From positions 1 through 47,424 of the forward strand of contig NZ_LYVO01000056.1 of assembly GCF_001984055.1 (NCBI RefSeq): 47,424 nt of DNA. The letters run 5' to 3'. Positions within the stretch are counted from its first letter, which is position 1. Every line of letters begins with the position of its first letter. This document shows positions 16,680-24,372 of the stretch, piece after piece. The stretch comes from Variovorax sp. KK3 (GTDB lineage: Bacteria > Pseudomonadota > Gammaproteobacteria > Burkholderiales > Burkholderiaceae_C). The translations under genes were made by a program, and so were the position numbers. The notes under the pieces are model-generated. The model saw only the letters and a program-made list of their open reading frames with translations, made no database searches and had not been told where the DNA came from.

Positions 16680-17297
16680 CTACCCCTCGCTCATCACGAT
16701 CATCACCCGCGCATCCACCCGGCTCGTTGACAGATACACGTGCCCCACGCCGCTGTCGAAGTACGCCGACTCCTGTGCCTTGAGCGCGATCTCCTCACCC
16801 GTTTCGAAATGGATGCGCACGCTGCCGGCAAGCACCAGCACGAACTCCTGCCCCGCGTGGCGCACGAAGTCGGGGAAGTCGGCCACCTTGCGCGCGGTGA
16901 TCCGGCCGTACAGCGGCGTCATCCGCCGGTCCGGAAACTCGGTCGCGAGCATCAGGTAGTCGTAGTTCTGGCCCGCGTAGCCCGGCGCATCCTCCAGCGT
17001 CGAGCGCACGACGACGGGCGCCTTTCGGCCGGTGGACGAACTGCTGCCGAGCCCCGGATTGAACAGCCGCGCAATGTCGATCCCCAGCGCATGCGCCACC
17101 GCGCCGAGCTTGTCGTAGCTGACCGAGATCTGGCCCAGCTCGATCTTCGACAGCGTCGACAGCGCCACGCCCGAGCGCTTCGACAAGGCCTGCAGGGTCA
17201 GGCCGCGTTCCTTGCGCGCCTGGCGCAGGTGCGCCCCCACGCGAACGCGGTCGAAGGCGTGGGATGGAACTTTGTTGCTCGTCGAATGGGTGGCCAA
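16680..17297 (-). CDS. XRE-family regulator with C-terminal cupin
   Basis: This 205-residue transcription factor has an N-terminal helix-turn-helix (LRQARKERGLTLQALSKRSG, then ALSTLSKIELGQISVSYDKL) and a C-terminal cupin sensor domain (about 110-200, FVLVLAGSVRIHFETGEE). Proteins of this type typically control adjacent catabolic genes in response to a small ligand. The frame is open to an ATG at 17342, but that codon lies inside the palindromic operator. The TTG at 17297 has a perfect AAGGAGG four bases upstream and gives a sensible N-terminus, so I choose it. The gene diverges from the Bug receptor-amidase operon, its likely target. Confidence 0.8.
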   Translation of the reverse strand: MATHSTSNKVPSHAFDRVRVGAHLRQARKERGLTLQALSKRSGVALSTLSKIELGQISVSYDKLGAVAHALGIDIARLFNPGLGSSSSTGRKAPVVVRSTLEDAPGYAGQNYDYLMLATEFPDRRMTPLYGRITARKVADFPDFVRHAGQEFVLVLAGSVRIHFETGEEIALKAQESAYFDSGVGHVYLSTSRVDARVMIVMSEG

Positions 17298-17306
17298 ACC
17301 GCCTCC

Positions 17307-17334
17307 TTGGCGTAATCCCTGAGGTGGGCACAAT
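17307..17334 (+). promoter_or_regulatory. Candidate promoter for receptor-amidase operon
   Basis: TTGGCG (17307-17312) and CACAAT (17329-17334) are separated by 16 bases and place transcription initiation next to the 18-bp palindrome. Both boxes match the sigma-70 consensus at four of six positions. Confidence 0.4.
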
Positions 17335-17340
17335 TCTCGC

Positions 17341-17358
17341 ATGTGAGAATTCTCACAT
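17341..17358. promoter_or_regulatory. Perfect 18-bp palindromic operator
   Basis: ATGTGAGAATTCTCACAT is a perfect palindrome in the divergent gap between the XRE-cupin regulator and the Bug receptor. It sits just downstream of the candidate plus-strand promoter and 13 bases before the receptor ATG, a natural position for repression. The XRE-cupin protein is the obvious candidate to bind it. Confidence 0.75.
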
Positions 17359-17371
17359 CGGAGAAATTTTC

Positions 17372-18361
17372 ATGTCCCTCCCGTTTCTCGCCCTGCGGCG
17401 CGTGCTGCGCGCCTTGCCCATCGTCGTTTCCGCCTGCCTCGCCATGCCTTCGATGGCGGCCGGCTTTCCCGAACGTCCCGTCACCCTGGTCGCGCCTTAT
17501 TCGGCAGGCGGCGCGGCCGACGTGCTGTCGCGCCTGCTGGCCCGCAAGCTCGAGGAGCAACTGGGCCAACCGGTCATCGTCGACAACAAGCCCGGTGCGG
17601 GCACGGCCATCGGCGCGGCCTTCGTGGCGAACGCCAAGCCCGATGGGCACACGCTGCTGATCAGCTCCAGCTCGACCTTCACGCTCAACCCGGCCATCCA
17701 GCCCAAGCTCAGCTACGACCCGGCCGGGGGCTTCGAGGCGATCGGCATGGTGGGCTCGGTGGCGCTGGCAGTGCTCGCGCATCCCTCGGTGCGCGCCGAC
17801 AACGTGCAGGCGCTGGTCGCGGCGGTCAAGGCCGATCCCGACAAGTTCGTGTACGGCAGCTTCGGCAGTGGCACCAGTTCCAACTTCGCGGGCGCGATGT
17901 TCAACGCCGCCACCGGACTCAAGCTGAACCAGGTGCCGTACAAGGGCAGCGGGCCGCTGATGACGGACCTGATCGGCGGGCAGGTGCCGTTGTCCTTCGA
18001 CACGGTGGTCGCCGCGGCGCCGCAGCTCAAGACGGGCAAGATCAAAGTGCTGGCCGTCTCGACCGCCAAGCGTTCCTCGCTGCTGCCGCAGGTGCCGACC
18101 ATGGCCGAGAGCGGCTACCCGAGCTACGAGCTCAATGCCTGGATCGCGCTGGTCGCGCCGCGCGGGCTGCCGGCCGATGTGAAGAGCAAACTCGAGAAGG
18201 CGCTGGCCGCCGCCATGGCGCTCCCCGACACGCAAGACAAGATGAAGGCAGCCGGCTTCGAGCCCGACTACCACCCCATCAAGGACTGGAAGGGCGTCGT
18301 CTCGGCAGAAATCGGCCGTATGCGCACCGTGGCCGAGCAGGCTCAGATCAAGGCAGAGTAG
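17372..18361 (+). CDS. Bug/TctC-family periplasmic solute receptor
   Basis: This 329-residue receptor has a signal peptide ending near SMAAG and the Bug-family opening FPERPVTLVAPYSAGGAADV. Further family blocks are VIVDNKPGAGTAIGAAFVA, PYKGSGPLMTDLIGGQV and LAVSTAKRSSLLPQVPTMAE. Such receptors bind carboxylates or amide-containing ligands for TctAB-type transporters or for signalling. The ATG at 17372 has GGAG eight bases upstream. No tctA or tctB is adjacent, so it is an orphan receptor. Its operon partners, an amidase and an amino-acid oxidoreductase, suggest an amide or amino-acid derivative as ligand (inference). Confidence 0.9.
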   Translation: MSLPFLALRRVLRALPIVVSACLAMPSMAAGFPERPVTLVAPYSAGGAADVLSRLLARKLEEQLGQPVIVDNKPGAGTAIGAAFVANAKPDGHTLLISSSSTFTLNPAIQPKLSYDPAGGFEAIGMVGSVALAVLAHPSVRADNVQALVAAVKADPDKFVYGSFGSGTSSNFAGAMFNAATGLKLNQVPYKGSGPLMTDLIGGQVPLSFDTVVAAAPQLKTGKIKVLAVSTAKRSSLLPQVPTMAESGYPSYELNAWIALVAPRGLPADVKSKLEKALAAAMALPDTQDKMKAAGFEPDYHPIKDWKGVVSAEIGRMRTVAEQAQIKAE

Positions 18362-18391
18362 CGGTTCTCGCCAACACACCAGAGACAGCAC

Positions 18392-19909
18392 ATGGACGAT
18401 TCGCTTCTCGAACAATCCGCCGTCGCGCTGCGCCGCCTCATCGGCAGCCGTCGCCTGTCGCCGGTGGAGTTGATGCAGGCCTGCATCGCCCGCATCGAGC
18501 GACTGAATCCGGCCATCAACGCCATCGCCGCCACCGACTTCGAGCGTGCGCTCGACGCCGCCCGCCGGGCCGAGGCGCAAGTCATGCACGGCGAATCGCT
18601 GGGCCTGCTCCATGGCCTGCCGCTGGGCGTGAAGGACCTGCAGGACACCGCCGGACTGCTCACCACCTACGGCAACGTGCGCCTGCGCGCCAACGTGCCC
18701 AAGGCCGACAACGGCCTGGTCGCGCGCCTGCGGGCGGCCGGCGCCATCGTCACGGCCAAGACCAACGTGCCCGACATGGGCGCCGGCGCCAACACGCGCA
18801 ACAACGTCTGGGGCGCGACCGGCAACCCCTTCGACACCACGCGCAACGCGGGCGGATCGTCGGGCGGCTCGGCGGCCGCGCTGGCAGTCGACATGCTGCC
18901 GATCGCGACCGGCTCCGACACCGGCGGCTCGCTGCGCATTCCGGCTGCACTGTGCGGTGTGGTCGGCCTGCGGCCCTCGCCGGGGCTGGTGGCCAACGAT
19001 GCGCGGCCGCTGGGCTGGTCGGCCATCTCGGTGCTCGGGCCGATGGGCCGCACCGTCGACGACGTGGCGCTGCAGCTCGCGGCGAGCGTGGGGCACGACC
19101 CGCGCGATCCGCTGTCGTACCCCGTCGACGGTGGTGCGTTCTGGCCGCTCCCGGGCATCGACCTGTCGACCGTGCGCGTGGGCTACACCGAGGACTTCGG
19201 CCTGTGCATCGTCGACCCCGAAATCCGCCGCGTGTTCCGGCACCGCGTCGAGATGCTGCGGCCGCTGCTCGCTTCGTGCGAGCCGGTCGACCTGGGCCTC
19301 GGCGATGCCGACCGCGCCTTCGACGTGCTGCGCGCCGAAGCCTTCGTCGCCGCCTTCGCCGATACCTACCGCGATGCGCCGGAGACGCTCGGCCCCAACG
19401 TGCGCGCCAACGTCGAGATGGCTGCCGCCATCACGCTGGCCGACCGGGCCTGGGCCCACCTCGAGCAGACCCGCGTGGCCCGCAGGTTCGCGCAGGCTTT
19501 CGAGCGCTTCGACCTGATCATTGCGCCCACGACGCCCGTCACGCCCTTCCCGTGGACCGAGCTCTACGCGCAGCAGATCGACGGCCAGGCGATGCGTAAC
19601 TACTACCACTGGCTGGCGCTGACCTACGTCGTCACGCTGGCCACCAACCCGGCGCTGTCGCTGCCTTGCGGCAGCGACGAGCACGGCATGCCCTTCGGCC
19701 TGCAGATGATCGGACGCCTGCGCGGCGATGCCGAACTGCTGCGCATCGCGGCCGAGGTGGAGCGCGCCTTCGCGGCCACCGCCGAGGGTGCCCGGACGCG
19801 GCCGGACCTGTCGCGGCTCGCGACGCCCAACGAAGCGCTCAGGTCAATCGTCACCCACCCGCCCGGCGCGGCAGCGGCCGACGCGGGACCGGGCATGACG
19901 GCCGTCTGA
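18392..19909 (+). CDS. Amidase (amidase-signature family)
   Basis: This 505-residue enzyme is predicted to hydrolyse a carboxamide. The Ser-cisSer-Lys triad is visible: Lys81 in GLPLGVKDLQD, the cis-Ser in NAGGSSGGSAAA (156-157) and the nucleophile Ser180 in GSDTGGSLRIP. Length and spacing are normal for the family. It follows the Bug receptor by 30 bases and precedes the FAD oxidoreductase by 4 bases. The three may therefore take up an amide, release an amino acid and oxidise it. The natural substrate cannot be read from the sequence. Confidence 0.9.
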   Translation: MDDSLLEQSAVALRRLIGSRRLSPVELMQACIARIERLNPAINAIAATDFERALDAARRAEAQVMHGESLGLLHGLPLGVKDLQDTAGLLTTYGNVRLRANVPKADNGLVARLRAAGAIVTAKTNVPDMGAGANTRNNVWGATGNPFDTTRNAGGSSGGSAAALAVDMLPIATGSDTGGSLRIPAALCGVVGLRPSPGLVANDARPLGWSAISVLGPMGRTVDDVALQLAASVGHDPRDPLSYPVDGGAFWPLPGIDLSTVRVGYTEDFGLCIVDPEIRRVFRHRVEMLRPLLASCEPVDLGLGDADRAFDVLRAEAFVAAFADTYRDAPETLGPNVRANVEMAAAITLADRAWAHLEQTRVARRFAQAFERFDLIIAPTTPVTPFPWTELYAQQIDGQAMRNYYHWLALTYVVTLATNPALSLPCGSDEHGMPFGLQMIGRLRGDAELLRIAAEVERAFAATAEGARTRPDLSRLATPNEALRSIVTHPPGAAAADAGPGMTAV

Positions 19910-19913
19910 GCCC

Positions 19914-21149
19914 GTGGCGTCCGACATCGTCGTCCTCGGCGCCGGCATGGTCGGCGTCAGCGCCGCGCTGCATCTGGCGGAGCGCGGCCACGCCGTCACG
20001 CTGCTCGACCGCGTCGCGCCGGGCCGCGAAACCTCGTACGGCAATGCCGGCATCATCCAGCGCGAAGCGGTCGAGCCCTATGCCTTTCCGCGCGACTGGC
20101 GCGTGCTGCTGGACGTGGCGCTCAAGCGCGGCGCCGACGTCAACTACCACCTGGCCGCGATGCCGGCGGTCGCACCGCGGCTGGCCGCGTATTGGCGTGC
20201 CTCGTCGCCAACCAGCCATGCGCGCATCGCGGCCGAGTACAGCCGGCTCATCGCGCATTGCCTGAGCGAGCATGCGAGCCTGATCGAGGCGGCCGACGCC
20301 TGGGACCTGGTGGCGAAGAAGGGCTTTCGCCTGGCGTTTCGCACCGAGGAGGCGCTCGACGACAACGTGCAGCGCGCACAGCGCATCGAACGCGAGTACG
20401 GCGTGCGGCATGCCGTGCTGGATGGCGCGGGCCTCGCGCAGGCCGAGCCGGCCTTGCGCCAACGCCTGGCCGGCGCATTGCATTGGCTCGACCCGTGGTG
20501 CGTCGACGATCCCGGCGAACTGGTCGCGCGCTACGCCCGGCTCCTGCAGCGCCGCGGTGGCCGCGTGCTGCGCAGCGAGGTGCGCGGGCTGGCGCCGCAT
20601 GCCGGCGGTTGGCGCGTGCGCACGGCCGAAGCGCCCATCGACGCGCAGCACGTGGTAGTGGCACTCGGGCCGTGGGCCGGCCGCTTCATCGAGCCCCTGG
20701 GCTATCGGCTGCCCTTGTTCGTGAAGCGCGGCTACCACCGGCATTACACGGGCGGGCCGACGCTGTCGATGCCGATGCTCGATGCGGAGCGGGGCTACGT
20801 GCTCGTGCCCGCGGCACAAGGCATGCGCCTGACCACCGGCGCCGAGTTCGCCGCGGACGATGCACCGCCCACGCCGGTGCAGCTGGACAAGGCCGAGCGA
20901 ATCGCGCGCGAACTGCTCGACCTGCCGACGCCCGTCGAGGCGCAGCCCTGGATGGGCTGCCGCCCCTGCACGGTCGACATGAAGCCGGTCATCGGCCCGG
21001 CGCCGCGGCATACCGGCCTGTGGTTCGATTTCGGCCACGCGCACCAGGGCTTCACGCTGGGCCCGGCGAGCGGGCGGCTCATCGCCGACCTGATCGACGG
21101 GCGCACGCCCTACGTCGATCCAACACCATTCGCGGCCACGCGGTTCTGA
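19914..21149 (+). CDS. DadA-like FAD-dependent D-amino acid dehydrogenase
   Basis: This 411-residue oxidoreductase has an N-terminal FAD dinucleotide fingerprint (DIVVLGAGMVGVSAALHLAE) followed by acidic LLDR. The DAO-type fold includes TSYGNAGIIQ, typical of DadA-like dehydrogenases, and the C-terminal RPCTVDMKPVIGPAP and GHAHQGFTLGPASG blocks. The start is GTG at 19914, four bases after the amidase stop. DadA-type enzymes oxidise D-amino acids to 2-oxo acids and pass electrons to the respiratory chain. Here it would act on the amidase product. A second, chemically different D-amino acid route lies just downstream (22-32 kb). Confidence 0.85.
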   Translation: MASDIVVLGAGMVGVSAALHLAERGHAVTLLDRVAPGRETSYGNAGIIQREAVEPYAFPRDWRVLLDVALKRGADVNYHLAAMPAVAPRLAAYWRASSPTSHARIAAEYSRLIAHCLSEHASLIEAADAWDLVAKKGFRLAFRTEEALDDNVQRAQRIEREYGVRHAVLDGAGLAQAEPALRQRLAGALHWLDPWCVDDPGELVARYARLLQRRGGRVLRSEVRGLAPHAGGWRVRTAEAPIDAQHVVVALGPWAGRFIEPLGYRLPLFVKRGYHRHYTGGPTLSMPMLDAERGYVLVPAAQGMRLTTGAEFAADDAPPTPVQLDKAERIARELLDLPTPVEAQPWMGCRPCTVDMKPVIGPAPRHTGLWFDFGHAHQGFTLGPASGRLIADLIDGRTPYVDPTPFAATRF

Positions 21150-21158
21150 ACGGGGCGT

Positions 21159-22070
21159 TCAGCCTGCAATGAAGAGTGCCGGGTCGACCATGGCACGATT
21201 CAGCATCACCGACCAATGCAGGTGCGGCCCGGTCACCCGGCCGGTGGCGCCGACGGCGCAGAAGCGCTCGCCGGGCTTCAGCACGTCGCCCGTCTTCACG
21301 TCGATGCGGCTCAGGTGGCAATACATGCTGAGCAACCCGCCGCCGTGGTCGAGCCATACGGTGCCGCCGTTGAAGAAATAGTCGCCCGTGTCGATGACCC
21401 GGCCGGCCAGCGGCGCGACGACCGGCGTGCCGGTGGCGGCCGCGATGTCCATGCCGCTGTGGGGATTGCGCTTCTCGCCGTTGAACACGCGGCGCAGGCC
21501 GAAGGAGCTGGAGCGCCGCCCCGGCACCGGCACCCGCATGCGCAGTTCGCCGCGGGGGATGGGTTCGCTGAAAGTGGCGGCCACCTGCTTCTGGTGGTCG
21601 CGCTCGCGCTCGTAGCGCGCCATGTCCTCGGCCGAGAGGTCGACCTGGCCGGGCTTCACCTTGAGGTGCTGCTCCTGATAGCGCTTGGCCTCTATGGCGT
21701 AGGGCAGCTCGCGCGCCTGGCCGTTGTCGCGCAGCACGCGGATGCGGGCTTCACCGGGTTCGGCGGCCAGCGGAATTCCGACCAGCGCCGTCCATTCGAT
21801 GGGATCGCCGACCACCAGCAGCGGCAGGTCGTCGGCGGTGCGCGCCTGGGGCCTCTGTGCGGCCGGCCCCAGCGAGAGCCGCGCGATGCCGCCCGGCACC
21901 GACGACGCATGGGGCCACGGCACGGAGGCCTCCGGCGCTGGCCGGGCGGCGCGCGCGGAGGGCAGGGCAAGCAGGGCGATCGCGCCCAGCAAGGCGTTGC
22001 GGCGTTGCAGGGGCGGCTGCGGGTGCGGTGGCAGGGAAAGGGGAAGTCGAGGTCTGGAAGTGGGTGTCAC
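21159..22070 (-). CDS. M23-family (LytM-like) metallopeptidase
   Basis: This 303-residue exported protein is predicted to act on peptidoglycan or peptides in the periplasm. The GTG start at 22070 gives a long basic N-region and a hydrophobic segment (NALLGAIALLALPSARA). The peptidase domain shows the zinc motifs HSGMD (HxxxD) and HLHW (HxH), with the usual GTPVVAPLAGRV and GDYFFNGGTVWLDHG strands between. Residues about 60-160 form an N-terminal accessory domain. It overlaps ridA by GTGA, so the two are co-transcribed. That is an unusual pairing that may relate to release of D-amino acids from cell-wall peptides (inference). Confidence 0.88.
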   Translation of the reverse strand: MTPTSRPRLPLSLPPHPQPPLQRRNALLGAIALLALPSARAARPAPEASVPWPHASSVPGGIARLSLGPAAQRPQARTADDLPLLVVGDPIEWTALVGIPLAAEPGEARIRVLRDNGQARELPYAIEAKRYQEQHLKVKPGQVDLSAEDMARYERERDHQKQVAATFSEPIPRGELRMRVPVPGRRSSSFGLRRVFNGEKRNPHSGMDIAAATGTPVVAPLAGRVIDTGDYFFNGGTVWLDHGGGLLSMYCHLSRIDVKTGDVLKPGERFCAVGATGRVTGPHLHWSVMLNRAMVDPALFIAG

Positions 22071-22459
22071 GCCTTGGGCTTATACGCCACCACGTCGATC
22101 TCGACCCGCGCGTCGATCATCAGCCGCGCCTCGGTGGTCGAGCGCGCCGGGAAGTTGCCTTCGAAGAAGCCCATGTAGACGCGGTTGAACGCACCGAAGT
22201 CGCGTGCGTCCTGCAGCCACACGGTGGTCTTGCACACGTCGGCCAGCGTGGCGCCGGCCAGCGCCAGCGCCGACTTGACGTTCTCCATCACCTGCCGCGT
22301 CTGGGCCTCGATGCCGCCGACCACCAGTTCGCCCGTCTTGGCATCGACCGGCACCTGGCCCGACACGTAGACGAAGTCGCCTGCGCGCACGGCCGGCGAA
22401 AGAGGGCGGACCTGACGGTCCGAGGCATTGGGCGAGACGCCGAGGAATTCGAGCGGCAT
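22067..22459 (-). CDS. RidA/YjgF-family enamine-imine deaminase
   Basis: This 130-residue protein belongs to the Rid family, which hydrolyses reactive enamines and imines such as 2-aminoacrylate released by PLP enzymes. Recognisable blocks are GDFVYVSGQVPVD, QTRQVMENVKSALALAGA, ARSTTEARLM with the conserved catalytic-pocket Arg, and the C-terminal VEIDVVAY. The ATG at 22459 has AGGAG five bases upstream. It diverges from an operon encoding a D-serine-dehydratase-like enzyme whose chemistry generates exactly such intermediates. A shared palindrome lies between the two arms. Confidence 0.92.
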   Translation of the reverse strand: MPLEFLGVSPNASDRQVRPLSPAVRAGDFVYVSGQVPVDAKTGELVVGGIEAQTRQVMENVKSALALAGATLADVCKTTVWLQDARDFGAFNRVYMGFFEGNFPARSTTEARLMIDARVEIDVVAYKPKA

Positions 22460-22526
22460 GGGGGCTCCTGTGGGTTGACGAAGAAGGTGCGAAGGCAAGC
22501 GGGCAAGGGCAGGTCGCCCGCAGGAT

Positions 22527-22541
22527 TGAAATTCTATTTCA
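22527..22541. promoter_or_regulatory. TGAAAT-N3-ATTTCA palindrome, candidate RpiR operator
   Basis: TGAAAT (22527-22532), TCT and ATTTCA (22536-22541) form a perfect inverted repeat in the divergent region. Operators of RpiR-family regulators are often of this TGAAA/TTTCA kind. A TAGAAT-like -10 for ridA (minus strand, 22536-22531) lies inside it. The RpiR gene at 29709 in the same cluster is the candidate binder. Confidence 0.65.
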
Positions 22542-22655
22542 CTTCAGTCGGGCATCTCTGGGGTTAACACTCATGCAATAGCCGTAGTGTTGCTTCAAAG
22601 TGCGGGCCGAACAGAAAGTTTTTTTCATTCCAACGACCCCACGAAGGAGTTTCAC

Positions 22656-24233
22656 ATGCAGACCACAGGATCCAGAAGCGGCCTGACCCTCGTCTCGAAG
22701 CGCAGCCTGCTCGGCACCTGCCTGCTTGCGGCCGTGACCGTGGCCACGCTCGGCGCACCACCGGCGCAGGCCCAGGGCGCACGCAACTTCGCCACGCTGG
22801 CGATGGTGGCCGAGCCACAGACGCTGGATCCGATGGCCTCCACCGCCGACCTGGTCGGCACGATCATGCAGCACGTGTACGAGCCGCTCTACACCTTCGA
22901 CGCCAAGTGGAACGTGGTGCCGATGCTGGCCGAGGCCATGCCCAAGATCTCGGCCGACGGCAAGACCTACGCCATCGCCCTGCGCAAGGGCGTGATGCTG
23001 CACAACGGCCGCGAGCTGAACTCCGACGATGTGATCGCGAGCCTGCAGCGCTGGATGGACCAGTCGCCGCGCGGAAAGGCGGTGGGCAAGGAAATCGAGA
23101 GCCTGAAGGCAAAGGGCCCGCTGGCCATCGAGATCGTGCTCAAGCAGCCGTACGCGCCGCTGCTGGCCCAGTTCGCGCTGCCCAGCGGCATGGCCGCGAT
23201 CATGGCCAAGGACTCGATCGCGCAGCCGCTGAAGGACTTCGTCGGCACCGGCCCCTACAAGTTCAAGGAGCGCCGGCCCGACCAGTACGTGCTGCTCACG
23301 AAGTTCGACAAGTACAGCGCCCGCAAGGAAGCGCCCAACGGCTACGGCGGCAAGCGCGAGGCGGCCATCGAAGAGTTGCGCTTCGTGCCGGTGCCCAACG
23401 CCAACACGCGGGTCGAAGGCGCCCTGGCCGGGCAGTTCGACTTTGCCGACCTGCTGCCCACCGAGGCACTGTCGCGGCTCGAGAAGGCGGCGGGCAAGAC
23501 GCAGCCGATCATGACGCCGGCCTTCGGCTTCCCCTACCTGGTGTTCAACACCAAGGAAGGCGTGATGGCCAGCCAGCCCGTGCGCCAGGCGGTGCAGGTG
23601 GCGCTGGGTGAGGGCGAAATGCTCGCGGCCGGCTTCGGCGACACGCGCTTCTTCGTGGCCGAGGGCAATCATTTCCCGAAGGGCTCGCCGTTCTATGCCA
23701 CCGGCGGCGCCGAGCTCTACAACCAGCGCAACGCGCCCAAGTCCAAGGAGGCCGCGGCCAAGGCCGGCTACAAGGGCGACCCGATCCGCGTGCTGACCAG
23801 CCGGCAGTACGACTTTCACTACAACATGTCGCTGCTGATGGCCGAGCAGCTCAAGCGCGCCGGCTTCAAGGTCGACCTGAACGTGGTCGACTGGGCCACG
23901 CTGGTGCAACGCCGCAACGACCCGAAGCTGTGGGACATCTACGTCACCCACTCGGGCCAATTCCCCGAGCCCATGCTCTCGCCGCCGCAGTTGGGCGACG
24001 GCGCACCGGGCTGGTGGGACACGCCGGCAAAGAAGGCGGCGCTCGCGGCCTTCAACACCGAGAGCGATCCGGCCAAGCGCGGCCAGCTCTGGGGCAAGGT
24101 GCAGCAGGTGGTGTACGACGAGGTGCCGTACGTCAACGTCGGCAAGTTCAACGGGCTGTCGGCGAAGAGCCCGGCGCTCGACAACTACACGCCCATGACC
24201 TGGCCGTACTTCTGGAACACCCGAATCAAGTAA
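22656..24233 (+). CDS. ABC transporter periplasmic substrate-binding protein (SBP_bac_5)
   Basis: This 525-residue exported protein captures a peptide-like substrate for the adjacent Dpp-type transporter. The signal peptide runs to PAQAQGA. Family blocks include EPQTLDPMASTADLVGTIMQ, YEPLYTFDAKWNVVPMLAEA, KTYAIALRKGVMLHNG and GTGPYKFKERRPDQYVLL. The ATG at 22656 has AAGGAG just upstream; upstream in-frame codons are leader sequence. It is the first gene of a run ending at 32148. The associated D-amino acid enzymes suggest N-acyl-D-amino acids or D-containing peptides as ligand. Confidence 0.93.
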   Translation: MQTTGSRSGLTLVSKRSLLGTCLLAAVTVATLGAPPAQAQGARNFATLAMVAEPQTLDPMASTADLVGTIMQHVYEPLYTFDAKWNVVPMLAEAMPKISADGKTYAIALRKGVMLHNGRELNSDDVIASLQRWMDQSPRGKAVGKEIESLKAKGPLAIEIVLKQPYAPLLAQFALPSGMAAIMAKDSIAQPLKDFVGTGPYKFKERRPDQYVLLTKFDKYSARKEAPNGYGGKREAAIEELRFVPVPNANTRVEGALAGQFDFADLLPTEALSRLEKAAGKTQPIMTPAFGFPYLVFNTKEGVMASQPVRQAVQVALGEGEMLAAGFGDTRFFVAEGNHFPKGSPFYATGGAELYNQRNAPKSKEAAAKAGYKGDPIRVLTSRQYDFHYNMSLLMAEQLKRAGFKVDLNVVDWATLVQRRNDPKLWDIYVTHSGQFPEPMLSPPQLGDGAPGWWDTPAKKAALAAFNTESDPAKRGQLWGKVQQVVYDEVPYVNVGKFNGLSAKSPALDNYTPMTWPYFWNTRIK

Positions 24234-24326
24234 CCCCCCAGGCTTGCCCACTTCGTGTGGCCGCACACCCCCCTGCCGGGGGCAACACCAGCGGCCCGGC
24301 AGAGCCGGTTCCGCGGTGTTTCTGGA
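24234..24326. repeat. Palindromic repeat in operon gap (SBP-permease)
   Basis: The gap holds a compact GC-rich element with a hairpin whose outer arms AACACC (24284-24289) and GGTGTT (24315-24320) enclose CCGGC-AGA-GCCGG. A C/G-run hairpin (CCCCCCTGCCGGGGG) precedes it. It resembles small intergenic repeats I associate with Comamonadaceae. Its position right after the receptor gene could lower expression of downstream permease genes relative to the receptor. Confidence 0.55.
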
Positions 24327-24372
24327 ATCGGTCACCGTCGTTCGCCTTGCCGGCTGCAAAGGAGCCAATCAG

